Notes: generated from the sequence alone by a model not told the origin. A stretch of DNA of 64,000 bases from Corbicula japonica (GCA_038501625.1 JAZAYU010000726.1:62001-126000); one strand, 5' to 3'; numbered from the stretch's first letter, positions 13,115 through 24,000 are shown. Program-made: numbers and translations.

Positions 13115-13672
13115 TTAAAGGGAGATGTGCAGGATTGATGAATGGATCAGATTTGCGAAAAGGGTTATTAATCAATTAAATATCATTATTTGAAGCTCAA
13201 ATATTTATTTACACCCGAAATATTTCAAACCAATATTTTATAAAAAAAGATATATAAATGGTGTTTCCTATCCAATGCCACCTCATAGGTTAGCTTTTTT
13301 TTGTATTTCCCACATAGATCCGCGGTGGTTTTTGGGATTGTCATGTGATCACTTCAACCAAAATACGCATTTGGTGTACCTTGCCAACTATCGATGTCGC
13401 CATTTGTTTCAAAATGCCTGGGCCACCACGAATAGTAAGCTCAGCGTTAAGCAAAATATAGAATGATCGCTAAATATAGAATGAATTTTTGTATACAGAT
13501 TTCTTCAGCGGATTGTTTTCAGGTCCGGTAAAATGGTAAAATTAACCGAAAACTTCCTCCTGGAGGGTTTGGAATGTAGAACTTAGTGAAAAGTACACGT
13601 AAGTATTACATAGATCAATCTGTTTACGATTTTACCGAGTTCACCTGCTCTACCCTGAACATCTCCCTTTAA
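13115..13672. mobile_element. MITE with AGGGAGATGT terminal inverted repeats and TTAA duplication
   Basis: TTAAAGGGAGATGTGCAGG at 13115 and CCCTGAACATCTCCCTTTAA ending at 13672 are inverted repeats of each other with one mismatch. TTAA at both outer ends is consistent with a TTAA target duplication. The 558-bp element has no credible ORF. The superfamily is uncertain; TTAA duplication would suit a piggyBac-driven element. Confidence 0.7.
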
Positions 13673-14169
13673 CGTAACTAGTCAGGTTTTTCAGATGGAC
13701 ACATAAACAGAACCTACCTTTTTATTTTTTGTACTGGTTTAATGAAAATCAGACAGACAGTAATGAGTTGTTTTTAAGAACCAGCTTTGTTTTCAGTTTA
13801 ATAAGATTTTACAATATAAAACCAACATGTTTCAATTTAGATGATATTTAATTGTGCATAGCAAAATACTGTTATCATAGTAAACATGTATCACAGTATT
13901 AACAGAAGTTGTTTTTTCTTTACTAGAAAATTAAGTTTATTTTCCAGGTATGTCTTTTACTTCATCACACAAGCTGAAAGTTCCTCAATTTTAAACAGGC
14001 ATTTACATCATGGGACCTTCCTAGTAGCACAAAATCTGGATGGGTTTCAGTTGGGTTGTATTCGTTTAACAGTTTGGACTGTGCATGCATGTATCTATTG
14101 TCAAGTTTTCCCTTCAAATCCAACTCTGCTGTACACACTAGTCCTTGTGAGCCATCCAGGGTTTGATTA

Positions 14170-14259
14170 TTAGTCTGGTAGAAGTTTCATAGCCTGTGAC
14201 ATTTGGTGTTTTAAAAGCAGTGTCATGTCCAGCTCCCCAACTGTAGCAGGTCCAGCAAC
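14170..14259 (-). CDS. Candidate terminal coding exon, function unknown
   Basis: On the minus strand, GGCTATTACAG is followed by exactly 30 codons: VAGPATVGELDMTLLLKHQ then MSQAMKLLPD and TAA. The clean acceptor, unbroken frame and protein-like composition suggest the last exon of a minus-strand gene. A CRE-type palindrome, TGACGTCA, at 14564-14571 lies upstream with respect to this strand and could belong to its promoter. No other exon between 14.26 and 14.6 kb is convincing. The Helentron left arm begins only about 365 bp away at 14624 and could have separated it from its gene. Family not recognised. Confidence 0.3.
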   Translation of the reverse strand, partial: VAGPATVGELDMTLLLKHQMSQAMKLLPD

Positions 14260-14563
14260 CTGTAATAGCCAATTTAATAAACTAAATACTATTAAATTTA
14301 AAAGAAACATTTAGAAAAAATTGTGTGTAAGTCAGGTGACCTATTGGTACGTCATTTGTGGATATTCCATGTCGCGGAAACTGAAAATACTTTTATAATC
14401 TCCATGTTTCACACGTGTTTGTGATGGTTAAACTGCCTTAATTGCACAGAATGTAATAAAACAATAAAAATAATTTGTATTACGATACTCACTTTTTTAA
14501 AAATCAATCACATCAAAAGAAATAATAACATTTTTTCCGTAAATTGCATTCTGTTGACAGCTA

Positions 14564-14571
14564 TGACGTCA
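14564..14571. promoter_or_regulatory. CRE-type palindrome just outside the Helentron 5' end
   Basis: TGACGTCA is the full ATF/CREB consensus palindrome. It lies about 50 bp outside the Helentron boundary and is absent from the flank of the right arm, so it belongs to host DNA at this site. Function is inferred from motif only. Confidence 0.4.
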
Positions 14572-14628
14572 TAATCGTCTAAAAGCTTGTTGTTCCGTTC
14601 CAGACGGATAATTGAGCTCACAGTTTTT

Positions 14629-14650
14629 GACTGGCGCGCATGCGCCAGTC
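14629..14650. repeat. Terminal palindrome/hairpin of the Helentron 5' end, with NRF1-type core
   Basis: GACTGGCGC at 14629-14637 and GCGCCAGTC at 14642-14650 form a 9-bp stem around GCAT. The centre GCGCATGCGC (14636-14645) matches the NRF1 binding consensus. In the right arm the equivalent (63307-63326) is a perfect 20-bp palindrome. It sits 5 bp inside the common boundary of both arms, as expected for a Helentron terminal stem-loop. Confidence 0.65.
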
Positions 14651-15080
14651 TTATCTAACGATGCCGCGAACATTGTGACGCGCAGTCCTGAACTTCGGGT
14701 GTATCATTGCGACCACGAGAGCGTATCAAGTAAGTTGTCACCGCGAGAGCAGGCCGAAATGTTCTGCATGAGTGTGAAACACAATGCAGCACACCATTCC
14801 ACGAATTCTAAATGATTCATAGTAAGTTTCCGTGTAAGTTTGGAACATCCATGCCAAAAATTCCATCGAACAAATGTGGAGTGAAACCATGACCAGCTAC
14901 GGCAGTGAACAAGCAACTGGATGATTATGCATGAGTAGTTTCGTTGCGCCTGAAAGATTTCGTAGTTGTGCGGCATAATAAGTAGTGCGTGTTTAGGTAA
15001 CACAAATTTTACGAAGGAATGGGAACATTTGTAAGGAAATGCGAGATATTGATATTAAAAGAACGATTATAAACAAATCA

Positions 15081-15175
15081 GTCACGTGACACTGACAAGC
15101 TGGAGATAGAGTTGGTCGCCATTTTGGATAAATCGGAGTGCGTTTGATCGAGTTTCTGATCAGCTTTTAAGGACA
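15081..15175 (+). promoter_or_regulatory. Element-borne promoter: E-box palindrome, YY1-type site, first exon and splice donor
   Basis: GTCACGTGAC (15081-15090) is a palindromic E-box of the USF/TFE type. GCCATTTTGG (15118-15127) matches the YY1 core, which often lies at or just after transcription starts. About 50 bp on, GGACA|GTAAGTAAG at 15176 is a strong donor, so a short non-coding first exon probably lies between. The same arrangement is conserved in inverted orientation at 62820-62915 and in the isolated copy near 42530-42576. It probably drives the Rep/helicase transcript about 10 kb downstream; that link is inference. Confidence 0.5.
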
Positions 15176-15440
15176 GTAAGTAAGTTGGCAAATATTTTTG
15201 TTAATGCAGTGTTGCGATCGACGTAAAAATTAGGCTTGTAGCTGTTACAGTCTCTTAAATTTCCTGGACCTTTTGCATTTCATTGTTAACACTGCTTCAG
15301 TTGTGGCGGAAGCTGATCAGATAACTGCATTATAAGGGATACTAGAAGGTTTTTTATTGTTTACTTCAGATAATGCATTTTGCGTAACGTTTGTGGTGTG
15401 GTGTTAGTTTAATAAGGTAACTGAATTCGGCATTTTTTTG

Positions 15441-15716
15441 TTTTGAAATCTAGATCTACAGGAGGCTAAGATTATAAACAAAGCAGTCACGTGACCAAAA
15501 TTGCGGGAAAAAACTAGCGTGGGTTGCCATTTTTGTACGCTTTTGTGGATCGAGAGCTTCCACAGCAATATTAAGGTGTTTCGAAATCTAGATCTACAGG
15601 AGGCTAAGATTATAAACAAAGCAGTCACGTGACCATAATTGCGGGAAACAAACTAGCGTGGGTTGCCATTTTTGTACGCTTTTGTGGATCGAGAGCTTCC
15701 AAAGCAATATTAAGGT
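15441..15716 (+). repeat. 138-bp tandem duplication carrying E-box and YY1-type motifs
   Basis: Units 15441-15578 and 15579-15716 are nearly identical. Each contains ATTATAAACAAAGCAGTCAC then GTGACC, and about 45 bp later GTTGCCATTTTTG and TGTGGATCGAGAGCTTCC. They are diverged copies of the 15065-15165 block, so three promoter-like units lie in series in the left arm. This stretch is absent from the right arm. Confidence 0.8.
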
Positions 15717-16475
15717 GGAATACAGTAGTGTGATATGTTTTCATGTTTTAGTTAAGAGAATGTTCGGCTTTAAACTCAGGTGGAAGGACCATACCTTGTC
15801 CCCCTCCCCCCCCCCCCCTTTGCTGACCCTGTTGTGTCTAAATATGTTGAACAACACCTGTATATATATTAATTAGCAGCTTTATTATGCATTTAAGCTC
15901 TGAACAAACACTGACTGAAGTATGAGTAAAACAATACCACATTTATCAATCTGTTAGAGGAATCTAGTGGGGTATATACACTATACATTCCTTTGTTTCT
16001 CAGATTTTAACTATTTCAGTCATAAAACTGATAGCATAATTCCCATGTCCAAGAAATAATTCGGCTGTTTACCTAGAACAATAAAACTGATAACACTTAG
16101 GCGTGTTGTTGAATAGAACCATTAAGTGATAGTTAATCTTATTTAACTTAGTGTTTGCTGACACTGTAAGAAGATTATTTCTCAATTGTTAGAAAACATA
16201 TCTCCACAAAATATTTTGTCTTTCGTGAGAAAATTGCTTTACACTGGGGTATTGGGGCGGGGGGGGGGGGGACCAAGGTATCATCCTTCCACATGTGGCT
16301 TTAATGTTTAAACTGACTTCCTTCTAGCATTATTACTCTAAGGAATGCTCTTAACATGCCCACGTAAATTTCTTGTAAAATAAAGTTATCCTCTTGATAT
16401 ATTGGGATGGTTATTGGTCTATCCACACCAACTTAATTGTATGTGCTATTGAAAGAAAGCATCTATTCAATTCAG

Positions 16476-16569
16476 GTTTGAGTTGTTAAACAGCATCAGA
16501 GTGTTGAGTGCTGGACGTCGTGTTACAAGTCAGTCATTTCCAAAAACAACCATATACTGCCGCCTTCAG
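16476..16569 (+). other. Candidate non-coding exon, module 1
   Basis: TTCAATTCAG precedes GTTTGAGTTG and the segment ends CCGCCTTCAG|GTAAGAA. The same start (GTTTCAGTTG) and GTAAG end recur at 23303-23380 and 23912-24000. All frames are short, so these would be untranslated exons. Confidence 0.45.
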
Positions 16570-19500
16570 GTAAGAAATCAAATGTGAACAGTTTCCAAAT
16601 CATGTCAGATTCTTATTTTGACAATAGTTCAGACACTGATGTCACTGATCAAATCCCTTTAGTTTTTAAAATTGTTCAGTCATGTTACAGATGATGATGA
16701 AAACCTGTCAGATTAATGGGAGGTAATAAAAAATGAACATTTGACTGTCATTGTGAAGGAATAATTAAAATTGAATTCCATTCAGTACAGAAATACAAGG
16801 TAGATATACTTGCTGACAAATTGCAAGTGCTCCATCGTGTTAAGAAAGATGTCTAGGTGACCGTTGTTGTGTGACATTTGTCATGACGGTCAAATTAACA
16901 ATTAAAACCTTCCTTGGTGAGAGTGTGAAATAAATTAATTTAAATGGGGTCCTACCGATATACAGAGTTATCTCAATATTCTGTCTTAATTTACCTCCCT
17001 TTGTAACGCGCACCTGTCGCTGGGTAGTTCCGGTCTGAGATTACAATTAAAATTGACCTGCAGTAATCATCCGTGGTCCTGATATGCATCTTTCACCTTT
17101 TTTTCAAATACGTTTTAATGGGGTCTTGTTGGTTAGATATCAGCATTATGCATAAAAAACGTTTGATTATGATCATTGAATGGAAAGAAGATGGCTTTTG
17201 TAGTGCAGCGCACAATATTTAAATTTTCTCGTCTAATCATCTTAATACGTCGGAGAGGTTTGTGTAAAACATCGTTGTGTTCGACTCCTTTGGTAACTAA
17301 TAAAGAGTAAAGAAAAAACATTTTATTTGCTTAAAAATGGCAGATTTGAGGAAAAGAAAAGTTAGAAAACCTTATAGGTTAAAGTTTGACATCTGCAAAT
17401 GAAAACGCCCGTTCACTTTCATAAATGTTCTTTCATGCCGATCTGGGTTATAGTAACCCAGTGCCGATCCAACATTTTATGCCAGAAATTTAATAGATAT
17501 TTTAAATAACTGAACCTTATCCTACAAATTGAATGCACGATTCGGATAATGGATTTGTGCCATGTTCGTATTGACGCATTTTTCAATATACTGCTTTTTT
17601 TCTCCAAAAAGTTCTTTCTTATTCTTATACAATTAAGAACATATTCTAACATTGTTTCATAATGTTTTCGCGTTTTTCTCTTTATTTCTGAAAATTTTTA
17701 GTTCATTCAGTTTAAAATCAATTTTATATCTTTAAATTAAAAATATATGTTTGGGTAAAACTTCCCGAGTTTTATTTAATTTAGTTCGGAGCGCGTTAAG
17801 TTGCCAATATCAAATAATCAATGTCTCGAGTCTCAAACATTATTGTGACAATTAATTAGAATATTTAATCTCTAGTCAGTTTCCTAAAACAACAATTTTA
17901 CCCTCAACAAGCAACCTTTTCAACCTCTTACAAATCTACAACTGAACTTCAAAAGGCCTTTATCACACCTCCAGCTGGTAAAACCCAGTCTTGTTAATTA
18001 GATTACGTAACATGGTCATAAAACACCAGGCTCCTTTCTTAATAAGCATTGATTGGATCACCAGGGCATTAATTAAAGAGATGACTTAACGGTGATTGGC
18101 TAAATGCTTAAGTGAACGTTTTGAAAAGCTATAATTTCCATGCCAGCCAAAAAAAGTTCATAAAGGATACGTGAAGTTACGTAAATAGGTAAAGTTGCAT
18201 TTACTTATTAACTTAAAATCAATTTGCAAAGATGAATGATATTCCTAATATGTCTGTTCCACATTTTTTGGTAATTCGACAATGCATTTTAACTTAAAAG
18301 CACTTTGAGCCTTTTTATTAACACTTTTTACGCTACGCTTTATTACCGCTTTTAAACCAGAACTACCCAATCAGCAAGGGAAACCACTCTTAATGGGAGG
18401 TAACTCAGTATATCGGTAGGCCCCCATTGCAAACAATGCAGTTGTGTTTTGCTTAAATAAGATTGATTTCATGTATTGGTTGTTCTTGTACACTTATTTA
18501 AAAGGATGCTACGACTGCTAAATACAGAATTGCTTATGTTCGAATGATTACTGTAATGACATACGTTTAGGTCAGTGAGTGAGACATGGTGATAATTTAA
18601 TTAATAAATACTACAGTTACTGTTATTCCAGAAATTACTTGGTATTAACTATTGATTGAATGTACTTCCTGTTGCTAGCATCACAGAGTATGCTTACAAT
18701 AGCTATTAAACAGACAACCATGACTGCATAGATTTCAAATCTACAGGACATTTTGCAATTTTTGGCTGTTGAACCAGCGTTTTATTTTTCCTTCTTTAAC
18801 TACTTCCGCTAAACGGTACTATTCCCAAAGCCGACCGGAGTCTCTGAATCACAATCAACCATGCCGGCCTCTAATATCAGTTCGGACTCCCCAGCTGGGG
18901 TTGAGGTTCAATCACCACATATCAGCCTTCTTTATCTGTCTGACATAATGTTCAGAGATTATAAAGTAAATGTTTAATTGCTTTCTCAATGGCACTTCAA
19001 CGGTTTAAGAAATTCTCTTTATAACTTTTTTCCGAAGACAGGCAGTGGTTGGATATGCAGTAACTTAATTTCAACATAACAGTTACATCACTAAAGGCTT
19101 TCATGTTAAGAAACCTTATCTTAAGGTGATTTGTGAAGCTGAATAAAGTTCCTAGTGTGAATTTACATGAATTTCGGAAAAAATTCCCAAATCATTCCAT
19201 TTCGCGACTAATTTTTTCCCAAATTTTGAGATTTTACAATGCGAAAATTTCCCCATTGGGGAAAAGGCGCTATGAACCCTATCATACTCAAACTGATCAT
19301 TTCATAACTGCTTTATTCCTGTTGTCACTAACTCTGCAAATGATTAATCAAGATATAACTGTTAGTATTTACACCAGATATTCGCAACATATTACATAAA
19401 ATAAATGCAAAAGAACACTTAGTAATGTGCAATACATTAATTTTTAAAAAATTTTGTTGGGAATACTTTCCTATAGTCTTTCAGTATATTCTTCATCTTC

Positions 19501-20209
19501 TTTTGCAGGTTTGGTCTAAAAGTATATGTGAGTGTTCCTTGTGGCCCTTCTGTGCCAAGTAGTGCACTTCTGCTTCCTCCTCTGTGCAGAGGCGTTTAAC
19601 TTGTTGTGCTCTTTCATCACTTGGTGAAACACAGTTTCTGGTATGTTGTCATTTTTTGCTTGAAAGAATTTATGTCCAGGCTTAAATTGAATCCTCCTAG
19701 CATTATTGTTACAAATACTCCTTTTGCTATATTTCCTTTCAATGATCACTTTAAATTCACACTGAAAATTATTCTACAATTAATAAAGAACAGGAAAACT
19801 TTGGTAAATCAGGATCAATGTTGCAGATGTTACTATCAAATATGTTACTATCAAATGCAGTTTACAGAATTGTGTAATTGGTCACACTTATAAAGCTAGA
19901 TGGAGTTCCGTTTTCCATCAAGATGTTGAATTTATCTACAGGTTTGTACATTTTATCTCTTGTGAATCACACTAATTAAGAGTTGGCTGCTGTGGTCATT
20001 CTCAGAGAGATAATCTGTGCAGACACACTAGCACATTACCATACAAATTACCTCCCTTGTGCTGTTGTGCATTTTGCCTCAACGTTTTTTTGTCTTGTGA
20101 ATTAAAGAAAAACGAACTATTGTAAATATAATTTAAGTGTCACTTTGTGCACATGTTTTTCAGAGCGAAAGAGATTTGCTCAAATAGTTAAAAGCAGTTG
20201 TTTTCTTTA
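16570..20209. other. Non-coding Helentron interior
   Basis: 15300-18610 is missing from the right arm, whereas 18612-20209 is shared with 61200-62690. The shared part includes a 77-codon ORF on the opposite strand (19516-19749), kept open in both arms with three amino-acid changes. It has no recognisable motif, and I do not call it a gene. No other coding signal was seen. Confidence 0.45.
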
Positions 20210-20400
20210 AAATGATAGTGTCTCTAGCTGGGAGCGAACCCGCACCGTCACGGCGACAGCGCCTAGCCATGCAATTCCTGCGACGCAACCAACTGAGCTA
20301 ACCGGGACAACGCCAAAAAAAACGTTGATCGGATAGCCCTGATATACGTAACAATCACTGCATGACATCGGTAACGGGTTTATTTACTGATAACAGTACT
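20210..20400 (-). mobile_element. tRNA-derived insertion (SINE-like), left arm only
   Basis: Read on the minus strand, 20310-20218 contains TTAGCTCAGTTGGT (tRNA A box) and, about 40 nt later, GGTGCGGGTTCGCTCCC (B box and T-arm), preceded by a T8 run. The whole block, about 190 bp, is absent at the matching point of the right arm, where TTTTCTTTAAAG runs straight into TATGTGAATACACTG. This indicates insertion after the arms were formed, or clean loss on the right. The acceptor stem does not pair convincingly, so I favour a SINE head over a functional tRNA gene. No clear target duplication was found. Confidence 0.6.
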
Positions 20401-20851
20401 GTATGTGAATACACTGTCTTAGGAGAAAATAGCACACGCATGTCGCATAATGTAATGTTCAGTGCATTGGAAATGGAATTGAGCAAGCTTTTCAGAGGAC
20501 AATGCAGCATGATCGAGCATAACACACAGTTCACAAAATTACCCATAGCTGCCATGCCATTCCGTTTTGTACGTAAAGTAATTATGTCTCCCACCCATCT
20601 TTTGCCCTGTTTGTCTGTCTGTAACACGTTTTGTGTCAACTCAATAACTGGAGTACCGTTTGACCCACAGCATTCAAACTTCACAGGGTGATGGTCCTTT
20701 TCGAGTGGAGGACTCCTATTGATTTTGTTGTCAGTATGTCCATGGTCAAGGTCACAGGGCCCCGAACATTGAAAACCGTTTCATGCATTTTTCACAAAAA
20801 ACATCTAGTTCCCTGTTTGGCTTGCTGAAACATCTTCTTGGCAAATCTCAT

Positions 20852-23205
20852 CAGACATGGGGCGAATTAAATTTTAATGCTAATGCATTAATAATGCATT
20901 ACTTTTTGTCAGTAATGCAAGGTAATGATTAATGCAACAGATTTAGCATTATTTTAATGCTAATTTAATGCATTACCTATGCCAAAATGCTGTAATGCTT
21001 AGCATTATTAAGCATTAATTGGATTTTTTTACTATTGGATTTTGTTGATTCATTTTATTAAATAATATTTATATTAACAGTAACCTTTTTATGCAATTAT
21101 ACTCGAAATATTTAATATGTTTTAAGTCCATTACATATCTTATTTATAGCAAGAGAATAACTGTTAAACATTTATATGACAGTTAAGTATTTACTATTAG
21201 TAAAACAAGATACAGACTATAAGTGAAGTCTTTTCATCAGAATGTTGTAAAGTTTGAACATTTTTTATGATTAAGCAATGAGAAAGTAAGCTTAGTTGTC
21301 TTAAGAAAATGCTAAATTTAAAACAAATCAATAGCTATTGATCTATAAAGCTCTGTCAACAAATACGGCACTTTTATTTTATTTTAAATTGCTTTAAACA
21401 CTTAAATATTCCTGAAAATGTTACTGATAGAAATTTGAAGTTCAGTGCAAAATACCAAAAATGTTGTTCTGAAATAAAATAGCATGGAAATTAAATTAAA
21501 CATTCAGACTTGCAAACAACTCATACTTTCACAATCAAATGAAGTTATTTTTCTAACCATTTACCCAAATTATACTTACTGAATCAGTATCTTTGTAAAA
21601 TATTAGAGGCTATGTCAGATTTCAGGAAATCGGCATATAATGCAGATGCAGGTGACATAATGATTTAATTAATTAGATAAGTTGACAGTGTAGTCCCTTG
21701 TCAATACAACACTCTAAATGTGTGAAAACAGCAATAAGTCAAAGATAACAAGTGTGTAAAAAAGCTTAACCTGTAATTATCTATATGTACTGAAAATAGT
21801 TTTGTTTTAAGTTCTTGAGGTGTCACTTTAGATCTTCACACTTTCAGACTGATACTTTGTATATTATACTTAGGGTGATTTTTTAGCTCACCTGAGCTGG
21901 ATCAGGGTGAGCTCTTAGGATCGATGAATGTCCGTCGTCCGTCCACACTTAGTTCGTTAACACTCTAGCGGTCACATTTTTTCTCCGATCGTCATGAAAC
22001 TTGGTCAGGATGTTTGTCCCAATGATTTCTCGGACGAGTTCGAATATGGGTCATCTGGGTCCAAAAACTAGGTCACTGTTACTAAAAATAGAATTTTCTT
22101 GTTAACACTCTAGCGGTCACATTTTTGCTCTGATTGTCATGAAACTTGGTCAGGATGTTTGTCCCAATGATTTCTCGGAGGAGTTCGAATATGGGTCATC
22201 TGGGTCAAAAAACTAGGTCACTGTAACTAAAAATAGGATTTTCTTGTTAACACTCTAGTGGTCACATTTTTGCTCCGATTGTCATGAAACTTGGTCAGGA
22301 TCTTTATCCCAATGATTTCTTGGACAAGTTCGAATATGGGTCATCTGGGTCCAAAAACTAGGTGACTGTTACTAAAAATAGAATTTTCTTGTTAACACTC
22401 TAGCGGTCACATTTTTGCTCCAATTGTCATAAAACTTTGTCAGGATGTTTGTCCGAATGATTTTCTGGACGAGTTTGCATATGGGTCATCTGGGTCCAAA
22501 AACTAGGTCACTGTTACTTAAAATATATTTTTTTTGTTAACACTCCAATTGTCATGAAACTTTGTCAGGATGTTTGTCCGAATGATTTTTTGGACGAGTT
22601 TGCATATGGGTCATCTGGGTCCAAAAACTAGGTCACTGTTACTAAAAATAGATTTTTTTGTTAACACTCTAGAGATCACATTTCTGCTCCGATTGTCATG
22701 AAACTTGGTCAGGATGTTTGTCCCAATGATTTGTCGGACGAGTTTGAATAAGGGTCATCTGGGTCCAAAAACTAGGTCACTGTTACTAAAAATAGAATTT
22801 TCTTGTTAACACTCTAGCGGTCACATTTTTGCTTCGATTGTCATGAAACTTGGTCAGGATGTTTGTTCCAATGATTTCTTGGATGAGTTTGAATATGGGT
22901 CATCTGGGTCTAGGTCACTATTACTAAAAATAACTTTGTTGTACTCAGGTGAGCAATAAAGGGCCATCATGGCCCTCTTGTTTGGGAGATAATCCATTTT
23001 GTACATAAATTGACAGTGGACTTTTTATTTTTTGTCAGTTCACTTGTAAAATAATGCATAATTTAATGCATTACTTTTTGAAATAATGTTAATTTAATGC
23101 ATTACTTTCTCAAAATATAGTAATGCTAATTTAATTTAATGCACAAATTTGGCAAATAATGCTAATTTAATGCATTACTTTTAAAAGTAATTCGCCCCAT
23201 GTCTG
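20852..23205. mobile_element. Non-autonomous hAT element with 8-bp target duplication
   Basis: The ends CAGACATGGGGCGAATTA (20852) and TAATTCGCCCCATGTCTG (ending 23205) are perfect 18-bp inverted repeats. Both are flanked by AATCTCAT (20844-20851 and 23206-23213), an 8-bp duplication. CAG-starting ends with 8-bp duplications define hAT transposons. Subterminal regions are rich in TAATGCATTA-type motifs on both sides. No transposase ORF is present. The interior includes the 145-bp satellite element at about 21885-22985. The right arm has the same left end at the same site (60687) but lacks the rest. Confidence 0.92.
21885..22985 (+). repeat. 145-bp satellite array with terminal hairpins, nested in the hAT element
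   Basis: Seven units start GTTAACACTCTAG at 21956, 22101, 22246, 22391, 22536, 22660 and 22805: a strict 145-bp period except one 124-bp unit. Typical text is CATGAAACTTGGTCAGGATG and TGGGTCCAAAAACTAGGTC. The array is bounded by AGCTCACC...GGTGAGCT (8-bp stem) on the left. On the right, CTCAGGTGAGCAATAAAG is followed by GGGCCATCATGGCCC (7-bp stem) and TCTTGTTT. A minisatellite core with a 3' hairpin is the layout of Helentron-derived non-autonomous elements (HINEs). It resembles the old BIV-type bivalve satellites as I remember them. Confidence 0.85.
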
Positions 23206-23302
23206 AATCTCATATGCTGAATATTTCACTGTTTCCACTGTCATTAACTTGTCAAGGTATGTCATGATTTCACTTGTAAGAGGAGTTTGAAATATATTTC
23301 AG

Positions 23303-23380
23303 GTTTCAGTTGCCAGGCAGTGTCAGAGTGTTACCAGTTGGTCAGATTCTGAATAACAGTTTACTGTGGCCACACGTACG
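23303..23380 (+). other. Candidate non-coding exon, module 2
   Basis: AATATATTTCAG precedes GTTTCAGTTGCCAGGCAG and the segment ends ACGTACG|GTAAGTAAC. The intron start that follows (TTGGCAAATGTTTCTGTTAA) resembles that after the first exon at 15176 and that after module 3, so whole exon-plus-intron units have been duplicated. Unit length is about 600 bp. Confidence 0.5.
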
Positions 23381-23911
23381 GTAAGTAACTTGGCAAATGT
23401 TTCTGTTAATCCAACCCTGTGGTTGACCTATAAATTAGGATTGTAACTTTTCTGGTATCCTTACTTACATTGGCCTTGTGCATTTTAAGTGCTGACTCTG
23501 GTGGCATTGTTTGATTTGTCTGATTAGAACAATTTTGATTGGGTAATTTAGATAATGCACTTTTTATATAATTAGCTGCATATTGTGTTAGCTTGATTGA
23601 CTTATAGGCAGCGCCAGATACTTTAGGTGCAAGTGTTGTCTATTCGTATTCTAATACACTTTCTTGAGAGAAAATAGCACAAGTATATCAGATAATGTTT
23701 AGAGGAATGGAAATACAATTGAGCAAGTGTTTCAGACAATGCAGCGTCCATTCCGTTACTATATATGTATGAAGTAATTCCCTGTTTGGCATACTAAAAC
23801 GTCCTTTTAGCAAATTTCATATGCTGAATATATAATTGTTTCCACTGTCATTAACTCGTAAACGTTTGACATTACGGCCTTGTCTTAAGAGGAATTTGAT
23901 ATATATTTCAG

Positions 23912-24000
23912 GTTTCAGTTGTCAGACAGTGTTGAGTGCTGGGCATTAAATTACGAGTTGGTCAATTCCCAAATAAGGATCAAAAGCCGCCTTAAGAACC
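23912..24000 (+). other. Candidate non-coding exon, module 3
   Basis: ATATATTTCAG precedes GTTTCAGTTGTCAGACAG and the segment ends CTTAAGAACC|GTAAGTAAC. It matches module 2 in boundaries and flanks but only partly inside the exon. Modules 2 and 3 fall in the block missing from the right arm. Confidence 0.5.

Noticed and set aside
15805..15820. Poly-C run and the poly-G run at 16256-16272 as possible regulatory G-quadruplexes
   Set aside because: Plain homopolymer runs, prone to length error, with no supporting context.
20218..20310. Functional tRNA gene on the minus strand
   Set aside because: A and B boxes are good, but the acceptor stem does not pair and the block behaves as an insertion; annotated as SINE-like instead.
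20355..20691. Two overlapping open frames of about 109 codons on opposite strands, repeated at 60848-61190
   Set aside because: Open frames on both strands of the same DNA, no recognisable motif, and similar sequence recurs as non-coding modules near 23650 and 24270; most likely chance.
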